Of a stretch of DNA of 64,000 nucleotides, positions 45,596-57,024 are shown in pieces. The notes beneath the pieces are model-generated. The model worked only from the letters and a program-made list of their open reading frames with translations, ran no database searches and was not told the DNA's origin. Position numbers and translations under genes: made by a program. Numbering within the stretch: position 1 is the first letter of the stretch; every line of letters begins with the position of its first letter. The DNA is from Erythrobacter colymbi (GTDB lineage: Bacteria > Pseudomonadota > Alphaproteobacteria > Sphingomonadales > Sphingomonadaceae): contig NZ_MUYK01000002.1 of assembly GCF_002155685.1 (NCBI RefSeq), forward strand, positions 1 through 64,000, read 5' to 3'.

Positions 45596-46420
45596 GTGAT
45601 CGAAAGCACGCTCGAAATCCTGCGCACCGAATTCACGAGCCTCGCGCCGCTAGCGCTGGTGTTCGGCGTGATCGCCTATGTCACCAAGCGCCGCGCGATC
45701 CTTGATGCCCTGCGCCGCGCGCGGGGCGAGATCGTCACCAATATCGTGCTGCTGCTGATCAACGCCGTGGTGTTCGGCCCGCTGCTGCTGGTGCCGATCC
45801 TGACCGGCCATTCGCTGCTGCCGCGCGCGCAGGGGCTTGTCGACCTGTGGGCGGCGATGCCGGGAGCGGTCTCGGTGATCGCGGCCATCGCGCTGATGGA
45901 ATTCGCCGCCTATTGGCGCCACCGCTTCGAACACGCCCGCGCGCTGTGGCCGGTCCATGCGACCCATCATGCTGACGAGGCGATGACCTGGCTCAGCGTG
46001 CGCCGCAAGCATCCGCTGGGCGAGATGCTCAGCGTGCTGATCGACAACCTGCCGGTGGTGCTGCTCGGCCTTCCCTTCTGGGCGATTGCGGCGGCGGTGC
46101 TCATCCGCGGCTGGTGGGGCTATTTCATCCACGCCGATGTGCCCTGGACACTCGGCCCGCTCGGCAAGGTGTTCATCTCGCCCGCCGCGCACAGGTTGCA
46201 CCACATCCGCGACGAGGAACTGATGGGCACCAACTTCGGCAACATGCTGACGGTGTGGGACCAGATGTTCGGCACCTACCTTGACCCCGCGCCCTACGTG
46301 AACTGCGCCACCGGCATCGCCGAAGGCACCCGCGACGCCTGGGGCGAACTCGCCCGCCCGTTCGAGGCGCGTTACTGGCGCAAGGCTCCTGCCGAAGCGG
46401 CGGAACAGCCTGCGGGCTGA
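45596..46420 (+). CDS. Sterol desaturase / fatty acid hydroxylase family membrane protein
   Basis: 274 residues with about five hydrophobic helices. The three His boxes of the di-iron superfamily are present: HRFEH, HATHHAD and HRLHHIRDEE. Starts at GTG 45596, the only start before the first helix. Relatives hydroxylate or desaturate lipids, including carotenoid or sterol-like substrates, at the membrane. The substrate is not predictable. Convergent with uvrD, four bases apart. Confidence 0.87.
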   Translation: MIESTLEILRTEFTSLAPLALVFGVIAYVTKRRAILDALRRARGEIVTNIVLLLINAVVFGPLLLVPILTGHSLLPRAQGLVDLWAAMPGAVSVIAAIALMEFAAYWRHRFEHARALWPVHATHHADEAMTWLSVRRKHPLGEMLSVLIDNLPVVLLGLPFWAIAAAVLIRGWWGYFIHADVPWTLGPLGKVFISPAAHRLHHIRDEELMGTNFGNMLTVWDQMFGTYLDPAPYVNCATGIAEGTRDAWGELARPFEARYWRKAPAEAAEQPAG

Positions 46421-46424
46421 GAGC

Positions 46425-48728
46425 CTAACCCACCACCGTCACGAAACTGTCGAGCACCCGCTTTTCGCCTGCCTCCTCGAACAGGATGGTGAGCTTGTTG
46501 CCCTCCTGATCGATCACGCAGCCCGTGCCGAACTTGGCGTGGGTGACCATCGCCCCGATCGCGACGTCGCTGCGGGCAGGCGCAGCGAAACTGGCGGCGG
46601 AGCGGGTGTTCTCGCGCACGCGGGCGGGGGTGGTGTCGTAGCCTGCAGCAATCGCGCGCTGCCAGCCGGGGCCGCGCTGTTGGGCGCGGTCGGGCCGGTC
46701 GCGCGCGACGTGGGCGAAGGGGTCTTCCTGCTCGCTCCAGTTGGCCCGCCACAGCGAGGCGCCGCCAGTGAGGGTGGTCTCCTGCTCGATATGCTCGGGC
46801 GGCAGTTCCTCGATGAAGCGCGAGGGGATCGAGCTCGTCCACTGGCCGTAGATCCGGCGGTTGGCGGCGTGGAGGATGGTGCAATGCCGCCGCGCGCGGG
46901 TGATCGCGACGTAGGCGAGGCGGCGTTCCTCCTCGAGGCTGGCGAGGCCGCCCTCGTCGATCGCGCGCTGCGAGGGGAAGACGCCTTCCTCCCATCCGAC
47001 GCAGAAGACATTGTCGAATTCGAGGCCCTTGGCGGCGTGGATCGTCATGATCGTGACTGTCTCGCCCTCGTTTGCCCGGTCATTGTCCATGACGAGGCTG
47101 ACATGCTCGAGGAAATCGCCGAGCGTGAGGTATTCCTCCATCGCGCGCGCGAGTTCCGACAGGTTTTCGGCGCGGCCCGCACTCTCGGGCGAGCGGTCGG
47201 CGGCGAGCATGGCGTTGTAGCCGCTCTCTTCCATCACCAGCCGGAGGAGATCGGCGGGCGAAAGCGTCTCGGCCTGTTCGCGCCAGTGCAGGAACTGGCG
47301 CATCAGCCCGCCGATGGTGATGGCAGAGCGCTTGGGCAGCTCGTCGCTGTCGGCCAGTTGCAGTGCGGCAGCGGCGAGTGGCAGGCCGGTGCGGCGGGCA
47401 TGGCTGTGCATCGCTTCCAAAGCCTTCGCACCGAGGCCGCGCTTGGGGACGTTGTGGATGCGTTCGAAGGCAAGGTCGTCCTGCGGCTGGGCGATCAGGC
47501 GCAGATAGGCCAGCGCATCGCGGATCTCGGCGCGCTCGTAGAATCTGAAACCGCCGATGATGCGGTAGGCGATGCCGATCTGGATGAAGCGGTCTTCGAA
47601 CTCGCGGGTCTGGTACTGCGCGCGGACGAGGATCGCGATCTGGTCGAGCGCGGCGCCTTCGCGCTCGAGCCGCTCGATCGCCTCGCCCACGCGGCGCGCT
47701 TCCTCGGGCGCGTCCCACACGCCGATGACCTTGACCTTCTCGCCGCCATTGACCTCGGTCCACAGCGTCTTGTCGTGGCGCTGCGAGTTGGCGCGGATCA
47801 GGCCGGATGCGGCGCCGAGGATATGCGGGGTGGAGCGGTAGTTCTGTTCGAGCCGGATCACTTCCGCACCCGGAAAATCCTTCTCGAACCTGAGGATGTT
47901 GGCGACCTCGGCCCCGCGCCAGGAATAGATCGACTGGTCATCGTCGCCCACCACGCAGATGTTCTTGTGGCCTTGTGCGAGGAGGCGCAGCCACAGGTAC
48001 TGGACCGCGTTGGTGTCCTGATACTCGTCCACCATGATGTAGCGGAAGCGGCGCTGGTAATCGGCGAGGATATCGGGATGGCCGCGCAGGATGTTCAGCA
48101 TGTGCAGCATCAGATCGCCGAAATCGCACGCGTTGAGTTGCTTCAGGCGCTCCTGGTAGCGCCCGTAGAGCGCGGTGCCGCGGCCATTGGCATAGGCCTC
48201 GTTCTCTACCGCATCGAGATCGGCGGGGTTCAGGCCGCGGTTCTTCCAGCGGTCGATCAGCCCCGCAAGCTGGCGCGCAGGCCAGCGCTTCTCGTCGAGA
48301 TCGGCCTCGGTGATGAGCTGCTTCAAGAGGCGCAGCTGATCGTCGGTGTCGATGATGGTGTAGTTGTGCTGGAGCCCGACCAGTTCCGCATGGCGGCGCA
48401 GCATCTTCGCGCAGATCGAGTGGAAGGTGCCGAGCCACGGCAGCCCCTCTGCCTGCGGGCCGAGGTGGTGCGACACGCGCTCGCGCATCTCCCGGGCCGC
48501 CTTGTTGGTGAAGGTGACGCACAGGATCTGGCTGGGATAGGCGCGCCCCGTGGCCACCAGATGGGCAAGCCGCGAGGTGAGCGCGGCGGTCTTCCCAGTG
48601 CCTGCGCCAGCGAGCATCAGGACGGGGCCTTCGGTGGCGAGCACGGCGGCGCGCTGTGGCGGGTTCAGCCGCGCGGCATAGGCCGGAACCGAGTCGCTCG
48701 TGGCGGGGGAGGGCAGGTTGGTACTCAT
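46425..48728 (-). CDS. uvrD: UvrD/PcrA-family DNA helicase
   Basis: 767 residues from ATG 48728. SF1A helicase motifs: Q-like LNPPQRAAV, Walker A LAGAGTGKTAAL, DEYQDTN, VGDDDQSIYSWRGA, LEQNYRST, VTIMTIHAAKGLEFDNVF and VAITRARR. The C-terminal ~60 residues include a Tudor-like AIGAMVTHAKFGTGCV...FEEAGEK tail, typical of PcrA/UvrD. It unwinds in nucleotide excision repair, mismatch repair and replication restart. A LexA box directly precedes the start codon (48739-48753), predicting SOS induction. Confidence 0.95.
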   Translation of the reverse strand: MSTNLPSPATSDSVPAYAARLNPPQRAAVLATEGPVLMLAGAGTGKTAALTSRLAHLVATGRAYPSQILCVTFTNKAAREMRERVSHHLGPQAEGLPWLGTFHSICAKMLRRHAELVGLQHNYTIIDTDDQLRLLKQLITEADLDEKRWPARQLAGLIDRWKNRGLNPADLDAVENEAYANGRGTALYGRYQERLKQLNACDFGDLMLHMLNILRGHPDILADYQRRFRYIMVDEYQDTNAVQYLWLRLLAQGHKNICVVGDDDQSIYSWRGAEVANILRFEKDFPGAEVIRLEQNYRSTPHILGAASGLIRANSQRHDKTLWTEVNGGEKVKVIGVWDAPEEARRVGEAIERLEREGAALDQIAILVRAQYQTREFEDRFIQIGIAYRIIGGFRFYERAEIRDALAYLRLIAQPQDDLAFERIHNVPKRGLGAKALEAMHSHARRTGLPLAAAALQLADSDELPKRSAITIGGLMRQFLHWREQAETLSPADLLRLVMEESGYNAMLAADRSPESAGRAENLSELARAMEEYLTLGDFLEHVSLVMDNDRANEGETVTIMTIHAAKGLEFDNVFCVGWEEGVFPSQRAIDEGGLASLEEERRLAYVAITRARRHCTILHAANRRIYGQWTSSIPSRFIEELPPEHIEQETTLTGGASLWRANWSEQEDPFAHVARDRPDRAQQRGPGWQRAIAAGYDTTPARVRENTRSAASFAAPARSDVAIGAMVTHAKFGTGCVIDQEGNKLTILFEEAGEKRVLDSFVTVVG

Positions 48729-48738
48729 CGTCTCATGC

Positions 48739-48753
48739 GAACAGGTAGGGAAC
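48739..48753. promoter_or_regulatory. SOS (LexA) box of uvrD
   Basis: On the plus strand GAAC (48739-48742), seven bases, GAAC (48750-48753); on the coding strand this is GTTC-N7-GTTC, identical in form to the recA operator. It ends only 10 bp before the uvrD ATG, so LexA would cover the leader and ribosome-binding region. Confidence 0.88.
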
Positions 48754-49001
48754 AATTGCCTGACGGGCAAGCCGCGAGGCGCCGCGGTGCACAGGGCGCG
48801 CGGCGGGCGGAAAATCGGTCTGCCGCCTTTCAGCCACAATTTCCGCCCGGCTGGTGCAACCGCGGGATGCCCGGGAGAGGCGCGCGATTGCCTCGGCCGG
48901 GCACTGGCCCATATCTGAAGGAACCGGCGAGCAGGGGATCGCGCAGCCGGATACGCCTTTTGCGTTCGTCGTGCTTGGGACAGTCAATGATGGAGTTACC
49001 C

Positions 49002-49547
49002 ATGCACAAGTCTTTCAATACTATCGCACTTACGGGTGCCGCGATGGCTCTGGCGCTGGCTCCGGCGATGGCCGCAGCGCAGGATCAGGGCGCACCCGCC
49101 AGCATGCCGCAGAGCAGCCCGACCACCGGCACCCCGCCGGCGGGCACTCCCGGCACCGATGTGCCGCCGACCGATCCGACCGGCATGCCGCAGTCGGATA
49201 CGACCACCGAGCAGGTGCCGGACGATGCGACCACCGGCGCGCCGGCCGATACCCCCGCGCCGGACAATGCCGCAACCGATCCGGCTGCCTCGCAGGCAGC
49301 GACTCCCCCGCTGTCAGCCGCGGACCGCGACGCCAGAATCAAGGCCTGGCCAGCCGAAAAGCAGGCCGCCTTCAACGCCTGGGCGCCCGAGACCCAGACC
49401 TATTTCTGGACCTTGAGCGAGTCGCGGCAGGAGCTGTTCTGGCGCATCGCCGATGCCGACAAGGCCACGCTCGCCACGATGGCCGAACCGAAGCGTGAAG
49501 CCACCTGGGTCGAGCTCGAGAACCGCGTCAAGCAGATGAAGGGCTAA
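49002..49547 (+). CDS. Secreted Pro/Thr-rich protein of unknown function
   Basis: 181 residues from ATG 49002, with GGAG six bases upstream; two ATGs five and four codons earlier are weaker. A signal peptide (NTIALTGAAMALALAPAMAAAQ) precedes a ~75-residue linker rich in Pro, Thr, Ala and Asp. A C-terminal ~70-residue charged domain contains RDARIKAWPAEKQAAFNAW and ATWVELENRVKQMKG. The domain is not recognised; a periplasmic helical module is likely. Confidence 0.75.
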   Translation: MHKSFNTIALTGAAMALALAPAMAAAQDQGAPASMPQSSPTTGTPPAGTPGTDVPPTDPTGMPQSDTTTEQVPDDATTGAPADTPAPDNAATDPAASQAATPPLSAADRDARIKAWPAEKQAAFNAWAPETQTYFWTLSESRQELFWRIADADKATLATMAEPKREATWVELENRVKQMKG

Positions 49548-49551
49548 CCTC

Positions 49552-50127
49552 TCACGCGAGGGGCGCCGGGTCGGCAGCGGGGGCAGCATCCATCCGCAAG
49601 AGGTGGAGCTTGCCCTTGCCGACCCGGCGTTCGGCCTCGTGCGAAAGCCCCTTGATCGCGATGTCCTCGTTGAACGCGGTTTCCAGTGCGATCCATGTCT
49701 CCGGCCCGATCCAGCCGAGCCTGAGCAGACGGTCGAGCGCCACCTCGCCCGCGCCCGAATGATAGGGCGGATCGGCGAGGATCAGATCGAGCGGCTTGGC
49801 CGCCGCGCGCAGGGCCATCACCGAACCCGCCTCGACCCGCGTGCGCAGGGCGGCACCGAGCGCCGCGATATTGGCGCGGATGACATCCACCGCCGCGCGG
49901 TCCTGCTCGACAAACAGGCAGTGTTCCGCCCCGCGCGACAAGGCTTCGAGCCCCAGCGCGCCCGAGCCGGCGAAGAGGTCCACGACCTGCAATCCCTCGA
50001 AATCGCCGAGCCTGCTGGTGAGCATCGCGAACAGAGTCTCGCGCGTGCGGTCGGCGGTCGGACGGGTCGCGTCACCTTTGGGCGCGGTGAGTTTGCGCCC
50101 GCGCCATTCGCCCGCAATGATCCTCAC
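49552..50127 (-). CDS. rsmD: 16S rRNA (guanine-966-N2)-methyltransferase
   Basis: 191 residues. Family start MRIIAGEWRGRKLTAPKG and RPTADRTRETLF, SAM motif VVDLFAGSGALGLEALSRGA, and catalytic DPPY in LILADPPYHSG. Methylates G966 of 16S rRNA. Its start overlaps the stop of the upstream pseudouridine synthase gene by four bases, so two rRNA modification enzymes are co-translated. Confidence 0.95.
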   Translation of the reverse strand: MRIIAGEWRGRKLTAPKGDATRPTADRTRETLFAMLTSRLGDFEGLQVVDLFAGSGALGLEALSRGAEHCLFVEQDRAAVDVIRANIAALGAALRTRVEAGSVMALRAAAKPLDLILADPPYHSGAGEVALDRLLRLGWIGPETWIALETAFNEDIAIKGLSHEAERRVGKGKLHLLRMDAAPAADPAPLA

Positions 50128-50903
50128 TTCGCCGCCGCCTTGGCCAGATCAGCAAGGAAGCGGTCGACCGGCTTGCCCTTCAGTTCCACCGCCTGCCCGC
50201 GCGGCAGATCGCCGAGGTCGAAGGGACCATAGCCGGTGCGGATCAGGCGGTTCACCTGAAGCCCCAAGTGCTCGAGCACGCGGCGCACTTCGCGGTTCTT
50301 GCCCTCGGTGATGGTCATCTCGATCCACAGATTGCGGCCCGAGGAACGCTCCAGGTTCGCGTCGATCGAGCCGTAGCGCATCCCGTCGATCTCGACGCCC
50401 TCGATCAGGTCCTCGAGCTGCTCCTGCGTCACCACGCCGAAGGCGCGCGCGCGGTAGGTCCGGGGGATCTTGCTCGCGGGCAGTTCGAGCTGGCGCTTCA
50501 CCGCGCCGTCATTGGTGAGGAGCAGCAGGCCCTCGGTATTGAGGTCGAGCCGTCCGACCGGCATCACCCGGCCCGCGTCCTTGGGCAGGGCATTGCGCAG
50601 CGCGGTGTAGATCGTCGGGCGCCCCGCCGGATCGCGCTCGGCGGTGATGAGGCCGGTGGGCTTGTGGAAGGCGAACAGCCGCGTCGCCTCCGCGGCGGTC
50701 ACGGGCTTGCCGTCAACCGTCACGCCCCTGAGGCTTGCGAGGATCGTCGCGGGCGTATCGAGCACCTTACCATCGATCGCGACGCGGCCCTCGGCGATCA
50801 TCCGCTCGACCTCGCGGCGGCTGGCGATGCCCGCACGGGCGAGCAGCTTGGCGATGCGGTCGCCTTCGGGACGAGTTTCGGAGCGTGGGGGCTGGGTGGG
50901 CAT
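50124..50903 (-). CDS. rluB: Pseudouridine synthase (RluB/RsuA family)
   Basis: 259 residues. An N-terminal S4 domain (IAKLLARAGIASRREVERMIAEGRVAIDG) precedes the catalytic domain, with the nucleophilic Asp in GRLDLNTEGLLLLTNDG and later IEMTITEGKNREVRRVLEHLGLQVNRLIR. RluB (23S U2605) is the likely assignment by domain order and lack of the RsuA specificity, but RluE/F-type cannot be ruled out from sequence reading. Coupled to rsmD. Confidence 0.88.
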   Translation of the reverse strand: MPTQPPRSETRPEGDRIAKLLARAGIASRREVERMIAEGRVAIDGKVLDTPATILASLRGVTVDGKPVTAAEATRLFAFHKPTGLITAERDPAGRPTIYTALRNALPKDAGRVMPVGRLDLNTEGLLLLTNDGAVKRQLELPASKIPRTYRARAFGVVTQEQLEDLIEGVEIDGMRYGSIDANLERSSGRNLWIEMTITEGKNREVRRVLEHLGLQVNRLIRTGYGPFDLGDLPRGQAVELKGKPVDRFLADLAKAAAK

Positions 50904-50942
50904 GGGCGCGCGCCTAAAGCATTTCGCGCCGGAATGCGACCT

Positions 50943-52103
50943 TCAGTTGGCGGCCCGTAGCGCCTCGCTCACGATCTGGTCGAAGCGCGCGATCCCGCCT
51001 TCGAGCGTGCCGAGGGTGATGTGCTCCACCGCCCCCGAGGACAGCCCCTGCTGGCCGAGCTCCGCCGCGCGGAAGTCCTCCGAGGCGAAGACCCCGCCGT
51101 CGAGCAGGTTCCAGCTCTTCTCCCAGTGCGCCAGCGCCTTCTCGGTCGCGGGTGCCTCGGGAATGAGCATGAAGTCCTCGACCAGCGTAAGGTCGGCGGC
51201 CTGCGGCATCAGCACCATCACGTTGATGTAATCGGGGCTCGGCACGATCACCGTCGCGGGGAGCAGCTGGTAGGCGAAGGTCACCACCCGCCTCAATTGC
51301 GCCATGTCGGTGAGATCGACGCCCGCCATCTCCTCCAGCCGCCCGACGGCCGAGCGCTGGTGCGGGCCGATCTGGTCGCCCGCGGTGATCCCGTCCTTGA
51401 AAAAGGGGCCGATCGTGGCCGCGTGCAGCCGCGTCACATGGTAGCTTTCGAGGAAGGCATCCATGATCAGCTTCCAGTTGCCGCGCACCGTGTGGAGCTT
51501 CCTCCGGAACAGGTGCGCGCCGGCCAATCCGAAAGAATCCATATCGCTGCCCAATTCCTGTGCAGCGCTGAAATCGGCATCCTGCGCCGGGGTGAACCAG
51601 ATCAGGCCGCCTGCCTCAAGACTGGGCAGTTCCACGAGGCCGTAGTCCGCCTTGTCGAGCCCCGGGAAGGTCTCGGGGCGGGGCAGGGCGAGGAAGCCGC
51701 CGTCGAGCCTGTAGGTCCACGCGTGATAGGGGCACACCAGCCGCTTGGCGCAGACCGCCTCGCTCCCCTCGACCAGCCGGGTGCCGCGGTGGCGGCAGAC
51801 GTTGAGGAAGACATGGGCCTTGCCCTCGTTGTCGCGGGTGATCAGCAGCGGGCGACCGGTCGCGTCATGCGGCACCGCCATGCCGGGCTCGGGCAGCAGC
51901 GCGGAGGGCGCGATCACCTGCGGCAGCCGCTCGAACAGCGCCGCCTTCTCGCGGGCGAAGTGATCCGGGCAGGTGTAGTTCTTCGCGGGAACCGTCTGGA
52001 CCCCGCCCGACTGCCGCCCGACACCGCCGCGGATCGCCTCGGCGAGTGCCAACTGGCCGGGTGTGGGCCGCAAAGTGGGCATATCTGTTGTTGCGGCGTT
52101 CAT
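50943..52103 (-). CDS. Rieske [2Fe-2S] aromatic ring-hydroxylating dioxygenase, alpha subunit
   Basis: 386 residues. Rieske ligands in [11 protein letters not shown] and [13 protein letters not shown] (residues about 100-130). The catalytic domain has the mononuclear iron site in [17 protein letters not shown], with the third carboxylate later. The family oxidises aromatic or betaine/carnitine-type substrates and needs a reductase partner, which is not encoded nearby. The substrate cannot be inferred. Divergent from the AmpG-like gene by ~97 bp. Confidence 0.9.
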   Translation of the reverse strand: MNAATTDMPTLRPTPGQLALAEAIRGGVGRQSGGVQTVPAKNYTCPDHFAREKAALFERLPQVIAPSALLPEPGMAVPHDATGRPLLITRDNEGKAHVFLNVCRHRGTRLVEGSEAVCAKRLVCPYHAWTYRLDGGFLALPRPETFPGLDKADYGLVELPSLEAGGLIWFTPAQDADFSAAQELGSDMDSFGLAGAHLFRRKLHTVRGNWKLIMDAFLESYHVTRLHAATIGPFFKDGITAGDQIGPHQRSAVGRLEEMAGVDLTDMAQLRRVVTFAYQLLPATVIVPSPDYINVMVLMPQAADLTLVEDFMLIPEAPATEKALAHWEKSWNLLDGGVFASEDFRAAELGQQGLSSGAVEHITLGTLEGGIARFDQIVSEALRAAN

Positions 52104-52200
52104 CGCTCTTTTCTCATCCTCTCAACCCCGACTAGTGTGACACGAAACCGGGCCGGAGCAAATCCGCCCCGCGAAGATTGGGCCAGGAATGGGATCGTCA

Positions 52201-53909
52201 ATGGCTACAGCCGCACCCGAACATGCTACGCGCCTGTCGCGCTGGATCGCGCTGATGGCGGCGCTGCGCCATCCCAAGACCGCCTATGTCCTGCTGTTCG
52301 GCTTTGCCAGCGGGCTGCCCTATGCGCTGCTGCTCGGCACGCTCTACGCCTGGCTGACGGACGCCAAGGTCGATGTCGAGACGATGGGCGTGTTCTCGCT
52401 GGTGGGGCTCGCCTATGCCTTCAAATTCCTGTGGTCGCCCGCCCTCGACCGGGTCGATCTGCCGGGGCTGAGGAAGCTCGGCAAGCGCAAGCAGTGGATC
52501 GTCACCGCGCAGTTGCTGCTGGGGGCAATCTTGGTGATCCTCTCGGCTCTCGACCCGCTGTCCTCGCTCGGGGTGTTCTCGCTGCTTGCGGGGATCGGTG
52601 CCTTCGCCTCCGCAACGCAGGACGTGGTGATCGACGCGTGGCGGGTCGATGTCGCCGACGAGGTAGCGACGATCGACATCCTCTCGACCGTGTTCCAGAT
52701 GGGCTACCGCGTCGCCGCGCTGGTCGGCGGAGCGCTGGCGCTTTTCATGGCCGAACGGATGGGCTGGCCCGCGGTCTTTGCCAGCATGGGCGGCATTCTG
52801 CTGTTCGTCGGCTTCCTCGGCCTCTTCGCTCCCGATGCCGAGCGCAGCGCCGCCGCACTGGAAAGCGAGCGCGCCAATCTCGGCACGCTGCGGCAGGCGG
52901 GACAGATCGCCCCCCGGGTGCGCGCCTATGCGCTTGCCGCTGTCGCCGTGCTGTGGGGCTGGGCGCTGTTCATCGTGCTCGACTTCATGGTGGCCTCGCT
53001 GACGGCGACGCCCGAGACACGGCCGGATTCGACCGCCTTCGTTAGCCAGATGGGCCCGCTTATCGTGATAGCGACCGTGGTGATCCCCGGAGCCATCGCC
53101 GGGTGGCTGGAGGCGATGCGCAAGTCCGGTCGCCATGTCCTCGCTGCTGATGCGCCCGCGACCGGCGCGCTCGATACCGCGCTCGACCACGGCTACCGCG
53201 CGCTCATCCTGCCGCTGGCCGAGATCATCGGGCGTCTGAAATGGGCCGCGGTGCTGGTGATCGCGCTGGTGCTGTCATACCGCATCACCGACGCGATCTG
53301 GGGCAGCTTTGCCTACCCCTTCTATCTGGGCGAACTGCAATACACCAAGGACGAGGTCGCGATTGCCTCCAAGTTCTTCGGCGTCGGCGCGCTGATCGTG
53401 GGGCTGGCGGCCGGGGGCACGCTGCTGACCGTTATCGGCCGCATGAGCACGCTGACGCTGGGCGCGGTAATCGCGGCGCTGACCAACCTGCTCTATGCCG
53501 ACCTTGCCGTGGGCGGCGCGCGGATGCAGGCGGTGAGCGATGCCATCGGCTTCACCACGCTGATCGCGCAGTTCGGCGCGGAGGAGCGCATGGGCCGCCT
53601 GATGCTCGCCATCGGCGCGGAGAACATCGCGGTCGGCATCGCGGGCGCGGCCTTCGTCGCCTACCTCTCGAGCGTCGTGGCCAAGGGCTACAGCGCGGTG
53701 CAGTATGCGCTTCTGTCCTCGCTGACGATGCTGGTGGGGACGCTGGGGCGGCCTGCGCTGGGCCAGATGATCGAGGAGCGCGGCTATTACGACGTGTTCC
53801 TGCTGACGACCGCGATCGGCGCCTTTGCGGTGGTCTTGTGCGTAGTGGAATGGGTGCGGCAGGCAAGGTCGGGCCGGGCCGACAACGCGCCGCCGCCCGA
53901 GCCGGAGAT

Positions 53910-53913
<4 letters not shown>
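52201..53913 (+). CDS. ampG: AmpG-like muropeptide/MFS transporter
   Basis: 570 residues from ATG 52201; an ATG four codons earlier abuts its own ribosome-binding site. MFS-type protein with about 14 helices and AmpG landmarks: LLFGFASGLPYALLLGTLYAWL, LVGLAYAFKFLWSPALDRVDLP, ASATQDVVIDAWRVD, FQMGYRVAALVGGALALFMAE. Imports 1,6-anhydromuropeptides released by lytic transglycosylases. A Slt70-like gene lies at 17.3 kb. The stop shares CTAG with folC. Confidence 0.88.
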
Positions 53914-55220
<1,307 letters not shown>

Positions 55221-55222
55221 GC

Positions 55223-55254
55223 CCACCCCCGGCCCCTCCCGCAGGCGGGAGGGG
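55223..55254. repeat. C-rich palindromic repeat upstream of folC
   Basis: CCCCTCCCGC (55233-55242) pairs perfectly with GCGGGAGGGG (55245-55254), preceded by CCACCCCC. The layout matches the right half of the element at 29104-29194. It begins three bases before the folC ATG on the coding strand. Confidence 0.8.
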
Positions 55255-55259
55255 AGAGC

Positions 55260-56111
55260 TTACGCCGCCTTCACGGGTGCCAGATAGTCGAGCACCTGCG
55301 CCAGCGTCGCCTTCAGCTCGTGGCGGGAGACGACCATGTCGACCATGCCGTGCTTGTGGAGATATTCGGCGCGCTGGAAGCCCTCGGGCAGCTGCTCGCG
55401 GATCGTGTCCTGGATCACGCGCTGGCCGGCAAAGCCGATCAGCGCGCCGGGCTCGGCGATGTGGATGTCGCCGAGCATCGCGTAGCTCGCGGTAACCCCG
55501 CCGGTCGTTGGGTCAGTCAGCACCACGATATAGGGGAGGCCGGCATTCTTCAGCCGCCGCGTCATCACCGTTGCGCGCGGCATCTGCATGAGGGAGAGGA
55601 TCCCCTCCTGCATCCGCGCGCCGCCCGCTGCGGTCACCACAATATAGGCGCACTTGCGATCGAGCGCCTTCTGCGCGCCGTTGCAGAAGGCCTGCCCCAC
55701 GGCCATGCCCATCGAGCCGCCCATGAAGCTGAAGTCCTGCACACCGACCACCGCCGGCTGCGCGTCGATGAAGCCCGAGCCGACCACGAAGGCATCCTCA
55801 TGCGGGTTCGCGGCGCGCGCGGCCTTGAGACGGTCGGTGTATTTCTTGGTGTCCTTGAACTGGAGCGGGTCCTCGGTAACCTTGGGCAGCGGCAGCACCT
55901 CGAAGCCCGCATCGAGCAGCAGGCCGAGCCGCGCGTCGGCACCGATGCGGCCGTGATGCTCGCACTTGGGACACACGCTGAGGTTCGCCTCGTAATCCGC
56001 GACGAAGAGCATCTCCTGGCAGGAGGGGCACTTGATCCACAGATCCTTCTCGGTGGACTTCTTTTCGGGCGCGAAGCCCAGCGAATTGCGGACGCGGGTG
56101 AACCAGTTCAT
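55260..56111 (-). CDS. accD: Acetyl-CoA carboxylase carboxyltransferase beta subunit
   Basis: 283 residues. Zinc ribbon near the N-terminus: [26 protein letters not shown] (four cysteines); carboxyltransferase core [74 protein letters not shown]. Transfers carboxyl from biotin to acetyl-CoA, first step of fatty acid synthesis. trpA-accD-folC order is common in alphaproteobacteria. The gap upstream contains a 102-bp palindromic repeat. Confidence 0.97.
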   Translation of the reverse strand: MNWFTRVRNSLGFAPEKKSTEKDLWIKCPSCQEMLFVADYEANLSVCPKCEHHGRIGADARLGLLLDAGFEVLPLPKVTEDPLQFKDTKKYTDRLKAARAANPHEDAFVVGSGFIDAQPAVVGVQDFSFMGGSMGMAVGQAFCNGAQKALDRKCAYIVVTAAGGARMQEGILSLMQMPRATVMTRRLKNAGLPYIVVLTDPTTGGVTASYAMLGDIHIAEPGALIGFAGQRVIQDTIREQLPEGFQRAEYLHKHGMVDMVVSRHELKATLAQVLDYLAPVKAA

Positions 56112-56136
56112 GGGCGGTGTCCTAATCCAAATTGGT

Positions 56137-56238
56137 CGTCATTGCGAGCCGAAGGCGAAGCAATCCATGGACAAACGGTCGAGCAGGCCGCGACGTTCCA
56201 CGATGGATTGCCGCGTCGCTGCGCTCTTCGCAATGACG
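56137..56238. repeat. REP-like inverted repeat between trpA and accD
   Basis: CGTCATTGCGAGC at 56137 and its mirror GCAATGACG ending 56238 flank inner arms (GCAATCCATGG near 56160 and GATGGATTGC near 56210). This 102-bp element matches the widespread 'GTCATTGCGAG' intergenic repeat seen in many proteobacteria. It would form a long hairpin in the accD leader. Confidence 0.8.
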
Positions 56239-56244
56239 AAGAAA

Positions 56245-57024
56245 CTAACGGGCGGTGTGAACGGCCTCGGCCAGCGCGGCGGTTAGCGTCTTGAGGTGCG
56301 CGGGAGCCTCGGCGCCGTACTGGCCGCAGATCTCCACCAGCGCCGATCCGACCACCACGCCGTCGGCCACCTTGGCGATTTCGGCGGCCTGTTCGGGCGT
56401 GCGCACCCCGAAGCCGACTGCGACGGGGATGTTGGTGGACTTCTTGATGCGCGCGACATTCTCTTCGATGCTGGCGATCTGGGCCTGTTGCTTGCCGGTG
56501 ATCCCGGCGACCGAGACGTAGTAGAGGAAGCCTTCCGAGCCCTCGAGCACCTGCGGCAGGCGCGCGGCGTCGGTCGTCGGCGTGGCGAGGCGGATCGGGG
56601 CGATGCCCTTGGCGCGCAGGGCCGGGCCGAGCGCGTCGTCCTCCTCGGGCGGGATGTCGACGCAGATGACGCCGTCGACGCCTGCCGCAGCGGCTGCCTC
56701 GGCGAACCACTCGGGGCCGCGGCGGACCATCGGGTTGGCATAGCCCATCAGCACCAGCGGCACGTCAGGATGCCGGGCGCGGAAATCGGTCGCGTAGCGC
56801 AACACATCGGCGGTGGTCGTGCCCGCGCCGAGCGAGCGCAGGTTGGCGCTCTGGATCGCGGGGCCATCGGCCATCGGATCGGTGAAAGGCATGCCGAGCT
56901 CGATCACATCCGCCCCGGCTTCCACCAGCGCATCGAGATTGGCCGCGGTGTCGCCATCGCCCGCGGTGATGAAGCAGACGAGGGCGGGGCGGGGCTGGGC
57001 GAAGGTGGTGGTGAGGCGGGTCAT
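56245..57024 (-). CDS. trpA: Tryptophan synthase alpha subunit
   Basis: 259 residues from ATG 57024. TIM-barrel lyase converting indole-3-glycerol phosphate to indole. Catalytic Glu and Asp in DVIELGMPFTDPMADGP; other motifs RHPDVPLVLMGYANP, GVDGVICVDIPPEE and GFGVRTPEQAAEIAKVADGVVVGSALV. The start overlaps the stop (ATGA) of a small membrane protein inserted after trpB, so all three are coupled. Confidence 0.96.
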   Translation of the reverse strand: MTRLTTTFAQPRPALVCFITAGDGDTAANLDALVEAGADVIELGMPFTDPMADGPAIQSANLRSLGAGTTTADVLRYATDFRARHPDVPLVLMGYANPMVRRGPEWFAEAAAAAGVDGVICVDIPPEEDDALGPALRAKGIAPIRLATPTTDAARLPQVLEGSEGFLYYVSVAGITGKQQAQIASIEENVARIKKSTNIPVAVGFGVRTPEQAAEIAKVADGVVVGSALVEICGQYGAEAPAHLKTLTAALAEAVHTAR

